Of a DNA stretch of 64,000 nucleotides, positions 17,049 through 26,350 are shown piece by piece. A program made the position numbers and the translations under genes. The stretch covers positions 47,657-111,656 of the forward strand of contig JANXTS010000059.1 of NCBI GenBank assembly GCA_025352265.1, written 5' to 3'. The notes under the pieces were generated by a model. The model did not search any database. It was not told the origin of the DNA and was given only the letters and a program-made list of their open reading frames with translations. Source of the DNA: Variovorax sp. GTDB taxonomy: Bacteria > Pseudomonadota > Gammaproteobacteria > Burkholderiales > Burkholderiaceae_C. Numbering within the stretch: the stretch's first letter is position 1; each line of letters opens with the position of its first letter.

Positions 17049-17759
17049 ATGAACGAACCCGTTACCACCCCCGAAACCGCCGCCGGCGCTGGGCCTTTTG
17101 TCCAAATTTTGCCGCAAGCCGACCGGCAACGCGTATTACGCAACACCTATTGGCTGCTGGCACTCAGCCTCATTCCGACTGTTCTCGGCGCTTGGTTTGG
17201 CGTGGCAACCGGCATCACAGGCGCGCTCACCGGCGGGGTTGGGTTGATCGTTTTTCTCGGCGGCGCTTTCGGCTTCATGTTCGCCATCGAGAAGACCAAG
17301 AATTCGGCCGCTGGCGTGCCCGTGCTGCTCGGCTTTACCTTCTTCATGGGCCTGATGCTGTCGCGACTGATCGCGATGGTGCTGGGCTACAGGAACGGGT
17401 CGGAACTGATCATGACGGCCTTCGGCGGTACCGCTGGCGTGTTCTTCGTGATGGCCTCACTGGCGACCGTCATCAAGCGCGATCTGTCGGGCATGAGCAA
17501 ATTTCTGTTCGTCGGCGTCCTGGCGCTGTTGATTGGCGGCGTAATCAACGTCTTCGTAGGGTCGACCACCGGTATGCTGATGATTTCGGTCGCAGCCATC
17601 GGTATTTTCTCCGCCTACATGCTGTATGACCTGAAGCAGATTATCGATGGTGGAGAAACCAACTACATCACCGCAACGCTGGCACTGTATCTAGACCTGT
17701 TCAATGTGTTTCAGAGCCTGCTTGCACTGCTCGGCATATTTGGCGGCGAGCGCGACTGA
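17049..17759 (+). CDS. Bax inhibitor-1 family membrane protein
   Basis: This YbhL/YccA-type multipass inner-membrane protein has 236 residues and about seven hydrophobic segments. The N-terminus is about 35 residues of soluble tail (VLRNTYWLLALSLIPTVLGAW begins TM1). The C-terminal family signature SAYMLYDLKQIIDGGETNYI is intact, including the di-Asp area. E. coli relatives affect FtsH-mediated proteolysis or act as pH-dependent Ca2+ leaks; the role here is unknown. It is monocistronic, with the start at ATG 17049 preceded by AAGGAG. Confidence 0.88.
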   Translation: MNEPVTTPETAAGAGPFVQILPQADRQRVLRNTYWLLALSLIPTVLGAWFGVATGITGALTGGVGLIVFLGGAFGFMFAIEKTKNSAAGVPVLLGFTFFMGLMLSRLIAMVLGYRNGSELIMTAFGGTAGVFFVMASLATVIKRDLSGMSKFLFVGVLALLIGGVINVFVGSTTGMLMISVAAIGIFSAYMLYDLKQIIDGGETNYITATLALYLDLFNVFQSLLALLGIFGGERD

Positions 17760-17812
17760 CAACCTTTCGGGCAACGGCCGCGCGGCACGGTAAGTTGCTG
17801 CGTCAGCAATCA

Positions 17813-17836
17813 ATAGGGCCTGCGGGCCCTATTTTT
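17813..17836. terminator. Terminator between the Bax-inhibitor gene and rlmD
   Basis: An 8-bp perfect stem (17813-17820/17825-17832) with a 4-nt loop is followed by TTTT on the plus strand. It just reaches the rlmD stop codon, so it may serve both convergent genes. Confidence 0.8.
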
Positions 17837-19268
17837 ATGCGAGTTCGAACACTGCGATCGACTCCACATGCGCGGTGTGCGGGAACATGTTGACTACGCC
17901 GGAGAAAGTACAGCGATACCCCGCCTGGTTCACTAACAACCCCGCGTCGCGCGCCAAAGTCGACGGGTTGCAACTCACATAGACAATGCGTTGGGGCGGT
18001 CTCCAGCCCCCGATGCGTAAGTCGGGATGCTCGTGCAATTCAACGATCGCCTTAGCAAGCGCAAACGCGCCTTCGCGCGGTGGATCGATCAGCCATTTGT
18101 CGGCTGCACCGTCAGCCACCAACATGGCGGCAGTCATCGCGAACAAATCGCGCGCAGCGAACTTCGTCGTGGACAACGCTCGGCGGCTGGCCGTTGCCGG
18201 TCGGTTGGCTTCGAAGTTGTCCGTTGCGCGTGCCACCAACGTGTCGCTACCCTCGATGCCCAGCACTTCGCGCGCCACACTTGCAAGCGGCAAAGTGAAG
18301 TTGCCAAGGCCGCAGAACCAGTCGATGACGCGTTCGGTCGGCTGCACATCGAGAAGACGTAAGGCGCGCGCGACCAGAGAGCGATTGATGTGCGGGTTGA
18401 CCTGCGTGAAATCGGTCGGCTTGAATGGCATCGTGATGCCGAAAGCCGGCAGGTCGTAAGCCAGCGGTGTGCCGCCTTCTTCCAGCAGCTTCACGGTTTC
18501 GGGCCCTTTGGCCTGCAGCCACCATTGCACGCCGCGATGCTGGCGCGCAAAAGACTTGAGCCGGTCGATGTCCGCCGCCGAGAGCACGTGAAGATGCCGA
18601 AGCACCAGCGCGATCACACCGAGGCCACCATCCGCCGCGTCGCCGCAGGCCAGTTCGATCTGGGGACACGTTTCGCGCGCATCCATCGAGCCGATCAAAG
18701 CCCTCAGCGGCATCAACATGTCGCTTACCTGCTTCGGCAGCACCGGACAGATCTGCATGTCCGCAAGGTAACGACTCTTGCGTTCATGGAACCCGATGAG
18801 CACCGTTCCTTTTTTGACGACATGGCGCACTGACAATCGAGCGCGATAACGGTAGTGCCATGAAGGTCCGTCGAGCGGCCGCAACATGTTCTCCGGCTTT
18901 ACTTTTCCGAGGTGCCAAAGGTTGTCTTCCAGCGCGCGCTGTTTGACGGCCACTTGGGCGACCGGATCCAGATGCTGCATCTTGCAGCCGCCGCAGGCGC
19001 CGGTATGCAGGCCGAAATGAGGGCAGCCTGGTCGCACTCGCTGCGACGACTCGCGACGAATGGCAGTGACCGTGCCCTGCTCCCAATTGTTTTTGCGGCG
19101 GTGCACGTTGAACTGCACTTCTTCGAAAGGCAATGCGCCTTCGATGAACACCACGATACCGTCGGCCCGGTGCGCCACGCCTTGTGCTTCGAGGTCGAGC
19201 GACTCGACGTTCAGCCACTCGGGCTCGGGATAAATCTTCGTCTTCTTTTCTTCAATGGATTCCGTCAT
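17835..19268 (-). CDS. rlmD: 23S rRNA (uracil-1939-C5)-methyltransferase
   Basis: RlmD/RumA makes m5U1939 in 23S rRNA using SAM. The 477-residue product has an N-terminal TRAM domain and the [4Fe-4S] cysteines in [16 protein letters not shown]. The Rossmann methyltransferase domain has [13 protein letters not shown], and the catalytic cysteine is in [13 protein letters not shown]. It lies 46 bp downstream of nlpD on the same strand. In related genomes rpoS usually sits between these two genes; it is absent here. Confidence 0.94.
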   Translation of the reverse strand: MTESIEEKKTKIYPEPEWLNVESLDLEAQGVAHRADGIVVFIEGALPFEEVQFNVHRRKNNWEQGTVTAIRRESSQRVRPGCPHFGLHTGACGGCKMQHLDPVAQVAVKQRALEDNLWHLGKVKPENMLRPLDGPSWHYRYRARLSVRHVVKKGTVLIGFHERKSRYLADMQICPVLPKQVSDMLMPLRALIGSMDARETCPQIELACGDAADGGLGVIALVLRHLHVLSAADIDRLKSFARQHRGVQWWLQAKGPETVKLLEEGGTPLAYDLPAFGITMPFKPTDFTQVNPHINRSLVARALRLLDVQPTERVIDWFCGLGNFTLPLASVAREVLGIEGSDTLVARATDNFEANRPATASRRALSTTKFAARDLFAMTAAMLVADGAADKWLIDPPREGAFALAKAIVELHEHPDLRIGGWRPPQRIVYVSCNPSTLARDAGLLVNQAGYRCTFSGVVNMFPHTAHVESIAVFELA

Positions 19269-19314
19269 GCCACCATTGTCTCAGTGCAGCGTGCAGAGCC
19301 CAGCCGGGACACCA

Positions 19315-20280
19315 TCAACGCGACGGCAGATACCGAGCCGGATCGACTGGCTTGCCCTGACGCCGAATCTCGAAGTGCAGCTTCACGCGATCAGCGTCGC
19401 TGTTACCCATCTCGGCGATTTTCTGTCCCTTTTGTACCGACTGATCTTCCTTGACGAGCAAGGTCTGGTTGTGCGCGTAAGCCGTCAGGTAAGTGTTGTT
19501 GTGCTTCAGGATGATGAGGTTGCCGTAGCCGCGCAGGCCGGCACCCGCATAGACCACGCGTCCGTCAGCCGCAGCAATGATGGGCTCGCCCACCTTGCCG
19601 CCGATGTCGAGCCCCTTGTTCTTGGCTTCGTCGAAACCGGCGATCAACGAGCCCTGCGCAGGCCAGATCCAGCCAACGTCTTCATCGCCCGATGCAGCCG
19701 CCGCCGGCGCCACGGAAGACGTTGTGACGGGCGGTTTCGTCGGAGTCACCGCAGCGCTCGCCTGGCCCGGTGCCGGCGTGGTTGCGCCGGGTGGGGTTGC
19801 AGTTCCAGTTGCGGTCGCAGCCGAGGGCCCGCCGATGGTCGCCTGGGGCACCACGGGGCGCGTCACGACGCCCGAAACATCGGTACTCGCCGATGCACCG
19901 GCGACCGCCGTACTGCCCGGCGGAATTACGCGCAACACCTGGCCGACCTCGATCAAATCGGGGTTGTCCACGTTGTTCCACTTCGCAATGTCTTGCCAAC
20001 GCTGCCCAGTTTCCGTGCCGATACGCCGGATGGTGTCGCCCGGCCGCACGGCATAGTAGCCCGGCTTGCCGTAGTTCTCGATGCCCGCCAGCGGCTTGCC
20101 ATTGGCATCGGTGGTGATCAGCGGACCACCCGGCGTTGCAGGCGTTGCCGATGGCGCCTTGCTCATCGTGCCGCGATCCTCAATCGGCGCGGGTCCGCGC
20201 GACGCGGCACAACCCGCGATCACGAGCGACAAGACCAGCGCAATGCCAGCAACCCAGCTCCGACTTCCAATACCCTGCAT
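19315..20280 (-). CDS. nlpD: NlpD-like LysM/LytM lipoprotein
   Basis: This outer-membrane lipoprotein activates cell-wall amidases at division. It has a signal peptide with a lipobox at LVIAGCAAS. A LysM domain follows (YYAVRPGDTIRRIGTETGQRWQDIAKWN), then a long Pro/Ala/Thr linker and a C-terminal LytM (M23) domain. Zinc ligands of active M23 peptidases are missing: the HxxxD site reads NKGLD and the final HxH site reads KLHFE. It is therefore an activator, not an enzyme. It is part of surE-pcm-nlpD. Confidence 0.92.
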   Translation of the reverse strand: MQGIGSRSWVAGIALVLSLVIAGCAASRGPAPIEDRGTMSKAPSATPATPGGPLITTDANGKPLAGIENYGKPGYYAVRPGDTIRRIGTETGQRWQDIAKWNNVDNPDLIEVGQVLRVIPPGSTAVAGASASTDVSGVVTRPVVPQATIGGPSAATATGTATPPGATTPAPGQASAAVTPTKPPVTTSSVAPAAAASGDEDVGWIWPAQGSLIAGFDEAKNKGLDIGGKVGEPIIAAADGRVVYAGAGLRGYGNLIILKHNNTYLTAYAHNQTLLVKEDQSVQKGQKIAEMGNSDADRVKLHFEIRRQGKPVDPARYLPSR

Positions 20281-20290
20281 GTGTTCTTCC

Positions 20291-21082
20291 TTAAGCGATT
20301 CCGGATTTTAGGGGGACAAAATTAACCGCCTCGAGAACGCAGCGCTCGATCCCGCGAGCCGTCTTGTCGATCACGACAAGGGCCTGGCCGCCGCGCTCTG
20401 AATGTGTCGGCGCGACGATGCGGCCACCCACTGCGAGTTGCGCGATCCACGCCTCGGGCACCGCCTCACCTCCGGCAGCAGCAATGATCCCGGCATAGGG
20501 CGCGCCCTTTGGATAGCCGACCATGCCGTCACCGAACAGCAAGTGCACCGTTGCCAGCCTGAAGTGCCGCAGGTTGGTTCGAGCCTTCTCGTGCAGACCG
20601 CGGAGCCGCTCGATGCTGTACACCTCGGTCGCAATATGGCTCAGCACTGTCGCTTGGTAGCCGCAGCCGGTGCCAATTTCAAGCACCCTCCCCAGCTTGT
20701 CGTTCGGCCTGCCGACAAGCGCCGGGGCGCCCAGAAGGAGCTCGATCATTCGCGCGACGACGTTTGGCTTCGAGATGGTCTGGCCCAAGCCGATCGGCAG
20801 GCTGGTGTCTTCATAAGCCTGATTGACGAGCGCGCTGTCCACGAAACGATGCCTCTCGACCGCACCCATGGCGCGCAGGACTCGTGCATCGGCAATGCCT
20901 TGCGTGGTGAGCCGCTGCACCATGCGCGCCCTGATGGCATCGGAAGCCATGGAGGGCGTAGCGATGACATTGGAAATTGCCGGGAAGGTCGGCCGAGATG
21001 GTGCTGCGGGCAAGCGGCCGCGCGTAGTGGCGGCTGCGGTGGGGGTGAGCCGCACCGGAAAACTAGGACGCTGCGTAGCCAC
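20291..21082 (-). CDS. pcm: Protein-L-isoaspartate O-methyltransferase
   Basis: The enzyme methylates isoaspartyl residues to start repair of aged proteins. The 263-residue product has the SAM motif VLEIGTGCGYQATVL, the preceding TISKPNVVARM segment and the C-terminal GGRIVAPTHSERGGQALVVIDK. The first 45 residues are a low-complexity Pro/Thr/Ala extension not needed for the fold. The start 9 bp after surE supports the long form, but a start near MASDAIRARMV is possible. It lies 10 bp upstream of nlpD. Confidence 0.93.
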   Translation of the reverse strand: MATQRPSFPVRLTPTAAATTRGRLPAAPSRPTFPAISNVIATPSMASDAIRARMVQRLTTQGIADARVLRAMGAVERHRFVDSALVNQAYEDTSLPIGLGQTISKPNVVARMIELLLGAPALVGRPNDKLGRVLEIGTGCGYQATVLSHIATEVYSIERLRGLHEKARTNLRHFRLATVHLLFGDGMVGYPKGAPYAGIIAAAGGEAVPEAWIAQLAVGGRIVAPTHSERGGQALVVIDKTARGIERCVLEAVNFVPLKSGIA

Positions 21083-21091
21083 GTGCGCGCT

Positions 21092-21859
21092 TCACGCGTC
21101 CGCTGCGCTCAGGCGCGACACGGCTTCGCGCCAGGCACCGAGTTCGGCGTGGTCGGTCAGGTCAATCTGCAACGGCGTGAGCGCCACGTGCCCTGCCGCG
21201 GTCGCGTGAAAGTCGGTGCCCTCGCCGCTGTCTTTCGCGCCACCTGCACCGGCGATCCAATACATCGTTTCGCCACGCGGGCTGTCTTGCGTAATGACTT
21301 TTTCTGCCGAATGTCGTCGGCCCAAGCGGCATACCTTGAGCGGCTTGAGCTGGTCGAGCGGCCTATTAGGAATGTTGACGTTAAGCAAGAACGCGCCACC
21401 ATTGAGCATGCCCTCACGCTCGATGCGTTGCACCAACGAGCGCGCAATCTGTGCCGCAGCCTCAATGTGCGCCCAACCCTTGTCGATCTGCGAGAACGCG
21501 ATCGCGGGGATGCCAAAAAGATAGGCTTCCATCGCGGCGCCGACGGTACCCGAGTAGATCGTGTCGTCCCCCATGTTGGCACCGTTGTTGATGCCAGAGA
21601 CGACGAGATCGGGCTTGTAGTCCAACAGCCCCTTTAACGCGATGTGAACGCAATCTGCCGGCGTGCCAGTGACGTAGCGAAAACCGTTGTGCGCGTCGCG
21701 CACGTAGAGCGGCGCTGCAAGCGTAAGTGCGTTCGATTTGGCGCTGTTGTTGTGTTCGGGTGCGACGACTTCGACATCTGCAATGTCTTTAAGCGCGGCG
21801 TGCAATGCAACGATACCCGGCGCCTGGAAGCCGTCGTCGTTGGAGATGAGTATTTTCAT
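21092..21859 (-). CDS. surE: 5'/3'-nucleotidase SurE
   Basis: This survival-protein-E phosphatase acts on nucleoside monophosphates and short polyphosphate. The 255-residue product begins MKILISNDDGFQAPGI, with metal-binding Asp8 and Asp9. The conserved PEHNNSAKSNALTL and SGINNGANMGDDTIYSGTVGAA segments complete the active site. It is the first gene of the surE-pcm-nlpD operon and is divergent from a quinone oxidoreductase across 146 bp. Confidence 0.95.
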   Translation of the reverse strand: MKILISNDDGFQAPGIVALHAALKDIADVEVVAPEHNNSAKSNALTLAAPLYVRDAHNGFRYVTGTPADCVHIALKGLLDYKPDLVVSGINNGANMGDDTIYSGTVGAAMEAYLFGIPAIAFSQIDKGWAHIEAAAQIARSLVQRIEREGMLNGGAFLLNVNIPNRPLDQLKPLKVCRLGRRHSAEKVITQDSPRGETMYWIAGAGGAKDSGEGTDFHATAAGHVALTPLQIDLTDHAELGAWREAVSRLSAADA

Positions 21860-22005
21860 GTCGTCGGGGAGTGCGCTTTATTGTAGGTGGCGGCTGCGTC
21901 GCAGCAGGGACAACGACCCAACGTCCCCCCGCCTATCATCGCGCGCACTTTCTACATCAGACCCACCCCATCCGGCTAACCACCCCAGCCTCCAGGAGAT
22001 ACGAC

Positions 22006-22992
22006 ATGCATGCATGGCTTTGCGAAAACCCCATCGGCGTCGATGCGCTGACATGGCAGGAACTGCCGACGCCACAGCCCGGCCCCGGACAGGTTCTCAT
22101 TGAGATCAAGGCTGCCAGTTTGAATTTCCCCGATCTGCTGATTGTCCAGAACAAGTACCAGATGAAGCCGCCGCTGCCATTCGTACCCGGCTCCGAGTAC
22201 GCGGGAGTCGTTCAGGCAGTGGGCAAGGACGTCACGCATCTCAAGGTCGGGCAAAACGTGGCTTGCCTGTCGGGCACCGGCGGCTTTGGCACGCACACGC
22301 TGGCGCCCGCCGCGCTGTGCATGCCGCTGCCTGCTGGATTCGGCTATGTCGACGCGGCAGCGTTCATCATGATTTACGCCACCTCGTGGCACGCATTGAT
22401 AGATCGAGCGCAATTAAAAGCCGGTGAGACTGTATTGGTGCTGGGCGCTGCGGGCGGTGTCGGCACCGCGGCCATTCAAATTGCCAAGGCGGCAGGTGCA
22501 AAAGTCATAGCGGCCGCATCAACCGACGAAAAATGTCAACTGTGCGAATCGATCGGCGCCGACGCGACGATCAACTACACCACGCACGCATTGCCCGGCG
22601 GCTTTCGCGATGCCGTCAAGGCCGCCACCGATGGCAAAGGCCCCGACGTTATTTATGATCCGGTCGGCGGCGATTTCGCCGAACCCGCATTTCGATCGAT
22701 TGCATGGCGCGGGCGATATTTGGTGGTCGGTTTCGCATCGGGCCCGATCCCGTCGTTGCCATTGAATTTGATGTTGCTGAAGGGCGCATCACTGGTCGGC
22801 GTGTTCTGGGGCGATTTTGCCAAACGCGAACCCAAAGCCAATGCGCAGATGATGGCCGAATTGGCGCAATGGTATGGCGTTGGCAAGATCAAGCCAGTGA
22901 TCGACAGCACGATGCCGATGTCGCAACTGAAAGCCGCCTATGCGCATATGGGCTCGCGCGGCGTCAAAGGCAAACTGGTGATGGTCAACTGA
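22006..22992 (+). CDS. Zinc-independent NADPH:quinone oxidoreductase family protein
   Basis: This medium-chain dehydrogenase/reductase of the quinone oxidoreductase (QOR) type has 328 residues. It has the GroES-like N-terminal domain with the FVPGSEYAGVV motif. The Rossmann NADPH site is VLVLGAAGGVGTAAIQIAK, and VIYDPVGG follows. No structural-zinc cysteine cluster is present, which argues against an alcohol dehydrogenase. The start is ATG 22006 with AGGAG 8 nt upstream; the frame runs further upstream without homology. The in vivo substrate is unknown. Confidence 0.88.
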   Translation: MHAWLCENPIGVDALTWQELPTPQPGPGQVLIEIKAASLNFPDLLIVQNKYQMKPPLPFVPGSEYAGVVQAVGKDVTHLKVGQNVACLSGTGGFGTHTLAPAALCMPLPAGFGYVDAAAFIMIYATSWHALIDRAQLKAGETVLVLGAAGGVGTAAIQIAKAAGAKVIAAASTDEKCQLCESIGADATINYTTHALPGGFRDAVKAATDGKGPDVIYDPVGGDFAEPAFRSIAWRGRYLVVGFASGPIPSLPLNLMLLKGASLVGVFWGDFAKREPKANAQMMAELAQWYGVGKIKPVIDSTMPMSQLKAAYAHMGSRGVKGKLVMVN

Positions 22993-23092
22993 TACGCCTG
23001 CGGCACCATTCACGCCGCCCCGCAATAGCGATAGCGATAGCCCTGGCGGTTTATCGGAAGGGCGCGTCGTTGCATCGCGGCAACCGCCTATG

Positions 23093-23118
23093 AAAAAGCC
23101 CGCTGCAGCGGGCTTTTT
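23093..23118. terminator. Bidirectional terminator between the quinone oxidoreductase and H-NS genes
   Basis: A 6-bp GC stem GCCCGC/GCGGGC (23098-23103/23108-23113) with loop TGCA has five A before and five T after. It can stop both convergent genes. Confidence 0.88.
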
Positions 23119-23147
23119 ATTGCTTACCTAATTTGTCCGGCAAAGCG

Positions 23148-23486
23148 TCAGATCTCGAAATCCGAAAGAGATTTTCCGGCGGCCAGCGCCTCGGTTACCC
23201 AACGTGGCTTGCGCCCTCTTCCGCCCGACCATGTTTCACCCGCCGGCCCACGGTATTTAGCAACACCTTTAGCGGCTGGTGCGGTGCTCGCACGTTTAGC
23301 CGGGCCACGACCGGTCAGCCTTAAGTCAGCCGCAGAGATTCCGTATTCGGCAATCTTCTTGCGCAGTTCATCGACAACGCCCGCACGTTCATGATTTCGC
23401 AGTTCTTCGGCTTGCTTGCGCAATTGAGCGATCTGTTCATCATGCTTCTGGATCTGAGAATTGAGATCGGCGAGGGTGAAAGCCAT
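23148..23486 (-). CDS. H-NS family nucleoid-associated protein
   Basis: The 112-residue protein has an N-terminal coiled-coil oligomerisation region (residues 1-50, QIQKHDEQIAQLRKQAEEL) and a C-terminal DNA-binding domain. The domain core is TWSGGRGRKPRWVTEAL; the GRGRKP loop inserts into the AT-rich minor groove. It silences AT-rich, horizontally acquired DNA. It stands alone between two terminators. AT-rich upstream DNA (23487-23570) may reflect autoregulation. Confidence 0.92.
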   Translation of the reverse strand: MAFTLADLNSQIQKHDEQIAQLRKQAEELRNHERAGVVDELRKKIAEYGISAADLRLTGRGPAKRASTAPAAKGVAKYRGPAGETWSGGRGRKPRWVTEALAAGKSLSDFEI

Positions 23487-23565
23487 CGGAATATTCCTTG
23501 GAATGGATGAATGAGTTAACCAAGGAATTCTAATTCAATTTGTAATTGCACAATCGATCAAAAAT

Positions 23566-23605
23566 AAAAAAAGCGCACCGGTCACAAGAACCGGTGCGCT
23601 TTTTT
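23566..23605. terminator. Bidirectional terminator downstream of tRNA-His
   Basis: A 10-bp perfect stem (23573-23582/23590-23599) with a 7-nt loop is flanked by A-tract and T-tract. It ends the tRNA-His transcript on the minus strand. Confidence 0.9.
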
Positions 23606-23631
23606 CAAGGTTTTCAGTTTTCACATAAATC

Positions 23632-23708
23632 TGGGGTGGCTGATGGGACTCGAACCCACGACGACCAGAATCACAATCTGGGACTCTACCAGCTGAGCTA
23701 CAGCCACC
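23632..23708 (-). tRNA. tRNA-His (GTG anticodon)
   Basis: The minus strand folds as a full cloverleaf with acceptor GTGGCTG/CAGCCAC, a D arm with AGCTCAGCTGGTAGAG, anticodon GTG at 23672-23674, and a TTCGAGT T loop. The histidine-specific extra G(-1) is encoded at 23708 and pairs with discriminator C. CCA is genomically encoded (23632-23634). Confidence 0.97.
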
Positions 23709-23737
23709 GAATAGCAAACAATTGTAGCGGCAAAAGC

Positions 23738-25651
23738 CTAGCGAAGAGCCGGGAGCTCCGAATCAGCGGGCTTCTTTGCCGTGATCTCGGCTTTAAACCT
23801 TTGCTTCAGCATCTCGTAGTACGCCGCAGTTTCGGCGCTTGCGACCGCCTGCGCGATTTGTCCCGCCTCTTGTTGGGCAACTTCCGGGGTCGGGGCAGCG
23901 CGTGGAATGCTCTTCAGGACGTTCACCACCGCAAAGCCTTCAGCGCCCAGATCGACACCCATCAGCGCCGGCAGTTTGTTTGTATCTGCACGTAGTGCGG
24001 CTTCTACGACCGGGATCGGTTGCGACTGCACATCGAGTCGCGAAAGCGTAATTGGCGCACTGAAACTTGCAGCCTTGGCATCCGTCTCCCAGGCCTTCAG
24101 CTTGGCATTGCCATCGGCCTTGGCCAATGCCGATGCACGCTCCGCCACCAGCTGCGCACGCACTTTGTCCTTGACCTCGGCGAAAGGCAATGTGCGCGCC
24201 GCGGCGTACTGCGTCACCCGGCCAGCAGCGACTTGGTTGGCGCCGACCTCGATCGCGTCGGTGTTGTGCTTGCGCTCCAGCGAATCGGGTGTGAACAACG
24301 CGGCCAGGAAGTTTCGGCTCGCGAGCGCGCCAGTACTACCCGGGGCGGGCGTGCGTGGCACATCTGCCGCTTTTTGAATCAGGAGCTTGAGCTTGTCCGC
24401 GGCAGGTTTCAAACTGTCCGGCTGCTGATACACGAGATCCTTGAATGCGTCGGCGGCCTTGGCAAACTCCACGGTGGCTTGCTGAGTACGCAGGTCGTTT
24501 TGAATGCCAGCGCGAGCTTGTTCAAAGGGTTGGACGGACGATGGCTTGATGTCGATCAGTTTGATGATGTGGTAGCCGAATTGCGTCTCCACCACGTCGC
24601 TGATGTCGTTCTTCTTGAGCGCGAACAGCGCATCCTCAAAGGGTTTGACCATTGCGCCGCGTGTCACGAAATCGAGGTCGCCCCCTTTTTCTGCCGAACC
24701 AGTGTCTTGTGAGTTTTTACGCGCGACATCGGCGAAGGTATTGGGACTCTTTTTGACCTCCGCCAGCAGCTGCTCGGCCCTTGCCTTGGCTTTCTCGCGA
24801 TCCGCGGCAGGCGCAGTGGCCGGCGCGGTGATGAGGATGTGGCTCGCACGCCGCTCTTCCTTGGTGCCAAGCCGATCCTTGTTTTGCTCGTAGTAGCTCT
24901 TCACGTCGGCTTCATTGAGCTCGATGTTCTTTTTCGCGGCCTCCATGTCGAGCACGACGTACTCGATGCTGGCCTGCTCGGGCCTTTGGAACTGCGTTGC
25001 GTGCTGGTCGTAATAGGCCTGCAAGTCAGCGTCGGTCACCGTCACTTTGGATGTGAAGTTGGCCGGGTCGAAGCGCGCCAACTGGACTTCGCGCCTGTCA
25101 TAAAAAGCATTCAACGCCGCATCGGCTTGACCCCGCGTTGCGAAGGCCGTACCCGACACGCCCAACAGCACTTGCTGGGTAGCGAGGTCGGAGCGCACGG
25201 CTGCCTCGTATTGCTCGGGCGTGCGACCGGTGGCACGCATAAATTGTGCGCGATCGAACTTTCCATCTGCACCACGGAACGACGCCAGGCCCGTGTCTTC
25301 GGCAAACAAGCGCGACAGGCGCTCTTCCGAAACGGTCATGTTGCTCCTCGCAGCGGCGGCAGCAAGTACACGGTCTCGCACCATGCGTTCAAGCGTTGCA
25401 TAGCGAGCTGTGCCCGTGTCGAGCAACGCGGCGTCCACGCTCGGGTTCTGTTGACGAATGCGATCGATCTCGTTGCGGTGCTCCTGGTCCCACTGGGGCT
25501 GCGTGATCGCCTGGCCATCGACGGTGGCGACCTTCTCACCCTTGCCGTCGCCCTGGTAGCGCTCCACACCGAACAACACGAACGAAGGAATGATCAACAA
25601 GAACAAGAACACCATCACGAACTTGTTGTACTTGCGGAAGAAATCAAACAT
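23738..25651 (-). CDS. ppiD: Periplasmic folding chaperone PpiD (SurA N-terminal and rotamase domains)
   Basis: This is an inner-membrane-anchored peptidyl-prolyl isomerase-like chaperone at the Sec translocon exit. From MFDFFRKYNKFVMVFLFLLI it has 637 residues: a cytoplasmic start, one TM helix (about 11-30), a SurA-like domain, and a parvulin domain with RRASHILI and QFGYHIIKLID. A C-terminal SurA-like region follows. The frame is open 63 bp further upstream, but that stretch contains the tRNA-Val terminator, so the later start is right. Confidence 0.93.
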   Translation of the reverse strand: MFDFFRKYNKFVMVFLFLLIIPSFVLFGVERYQGDGKGEKVATVDGQAITQPQWDQEHRNEIDRIRQQNPSVDAALLDTGTARYATLERMVRDRVLAAAAARSNMTVSEERLSRLFAEDTGLASFRGADGKFDRAQFMRATGRTPEQYEAAVRSDLATQQVLLGVSGTAFATRGQADAALNAFYDRREVQLARFDPANFTSKVTVTDADLQAYYDQHATQFQRPEQASIEYVVLDMEAAKKNIELNEADVKSYYEQNKDRLGTKEERRASHILITAPATAPAADREKAKARAEQLLAEVKKSPNTFADVARKNSQDTGSAEKGGDLDFVTRGAMVKPFEDALFALKKNDISDVVETQFGYHIIKLIDIKPSSVQPFEQARAGIQNDLRTQQATVEFAKAADAFKDLVYQQPDSLKPAADKLKLLIQKAADVPRTPAPGSTGALASRNFLAALFTPDSLERKHNTDAIEVGANQVAAGRVTQYAAARTLPFAEVKDKVRAQLVAERASALAKADGNAKLKAWETDAKAASFSAPITLSRLDVQSQPIPVVEAALRADTNKLPALMGVDLGAEGFAVVNVLKSIPRAAPTPEVAQQEAGQIAQAVASAETAAYYEMLKQRFKAEITAKKPADSELPALR

Positions 25652-25696
25652 TGAAAGCTCTCTTTGGGGACGGCGCATGCCCGTGGGCTCTGCAAT

Positions 25697-25724
25697 AAAA
25701 AAGGCGAACAACATGTTCGCCTTT
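25697..25724 (-). terminator. Terminator downstream of tRNA-Val
   Basis: A stem of 10 bp (25700-25709/25715-25724) with a 5-nt loop is followed by T residues on the minus strand. It ends the tRNA-Val transcript just before ppiD. Confidence 0.85.
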
Positions 25725-25735
25725 GCATCGGATGG

Positions 25736-25811
25736 TGGTGGGTGCTGAGGGGCTCGAACCCCCGACCTACGCCTTGTAAGGGCGCCGCTCTACCAACTGA
25801 GCTAAGCACCC
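25736..25811 (-). tRNA. tRNA-Val (TAC anticodon)
   Basis: The minus strand gives acceptor GGGTGCT/AGCACCC, a D loop with AGCTCAGTTGGTAGAG, anticodon loop CTTACAA with anticodon TAC, a GGTTCGAG T loop, discriminator A and an encoded CCA (25736-25738). It lies between hupB and ppiD, as in many Burkholderiales. Confidence 0.97.
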
Positions 25812-25827
25812 CACCTAACACGATGTC

Positions 25828-26100
25828 TTAGTTCAACGCATCTTTCAGCGCCTTACCGGGACGAAACTTTGGAATCTTGGCAGCCTTGATTTTAATCGCC
25901 TCGCCGGTGCGCGGATTACGACCGATGCGAGCTGCTCGTTTGCCAACGGCAAAAGTGCCGAAGCCTACCAGGGAGACGGAACCGCCTTTCTTAAGCGTGG
26001 TGCGAATGGCGCCGATGGTGGATTCGAGCGCGCGAGTAGCGGCAGCTTTAGAAATATCGGCATTCTTCGCGATGTGCTCAATCAGTTCGGTCTTGTTCAC
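25828..26100 (-). CDS. hupB: DNA-binding protein HU-beta
   Basis: The 90-residue HU/IHF-family protein bends and compacts [22 protein letters not shown] and the diagnostic [22 protein letters not shown] beta-arm are complete. The 250 bp upstream (26101-26350) separate it from the next gene and presumably hold its promoter; I see no other gene there. tRNA-Val lies 16 bp downstream and may share the transcript. Confidence 0.95.
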   Translation of the reverse strand: MNKTELIEHIAKNADISKAAATRALESTIGAIRTTLKKGGSVSLVGFGTFAVGKRAARIGRNPRTGEAIKIKAAKIPKFRPGKALKDALN

Positions 26101-26350
26101 AAGGGCCCCTTGTAGGTATGGAAAATTGATCGGGTGTCGTCAGCGGCGCAGTCATCCTCAAGGCGGCGAGAAGCCGTTTCGTTCGGGATTAAGGATGAGT
26201 TTTCTGACGAGTCGACAGCGCACTGCCGGAAAAGATTAAAACCACTGCCCTGCAGGGTGTCAATACGACACGTCGCTGCTCGGCCCAATGCGGTCCGCGA
26301 TTTTAGGGGCGTTTTCGCGAACTGCTTTCAAGTGCTTTTGAACTGTTGTC

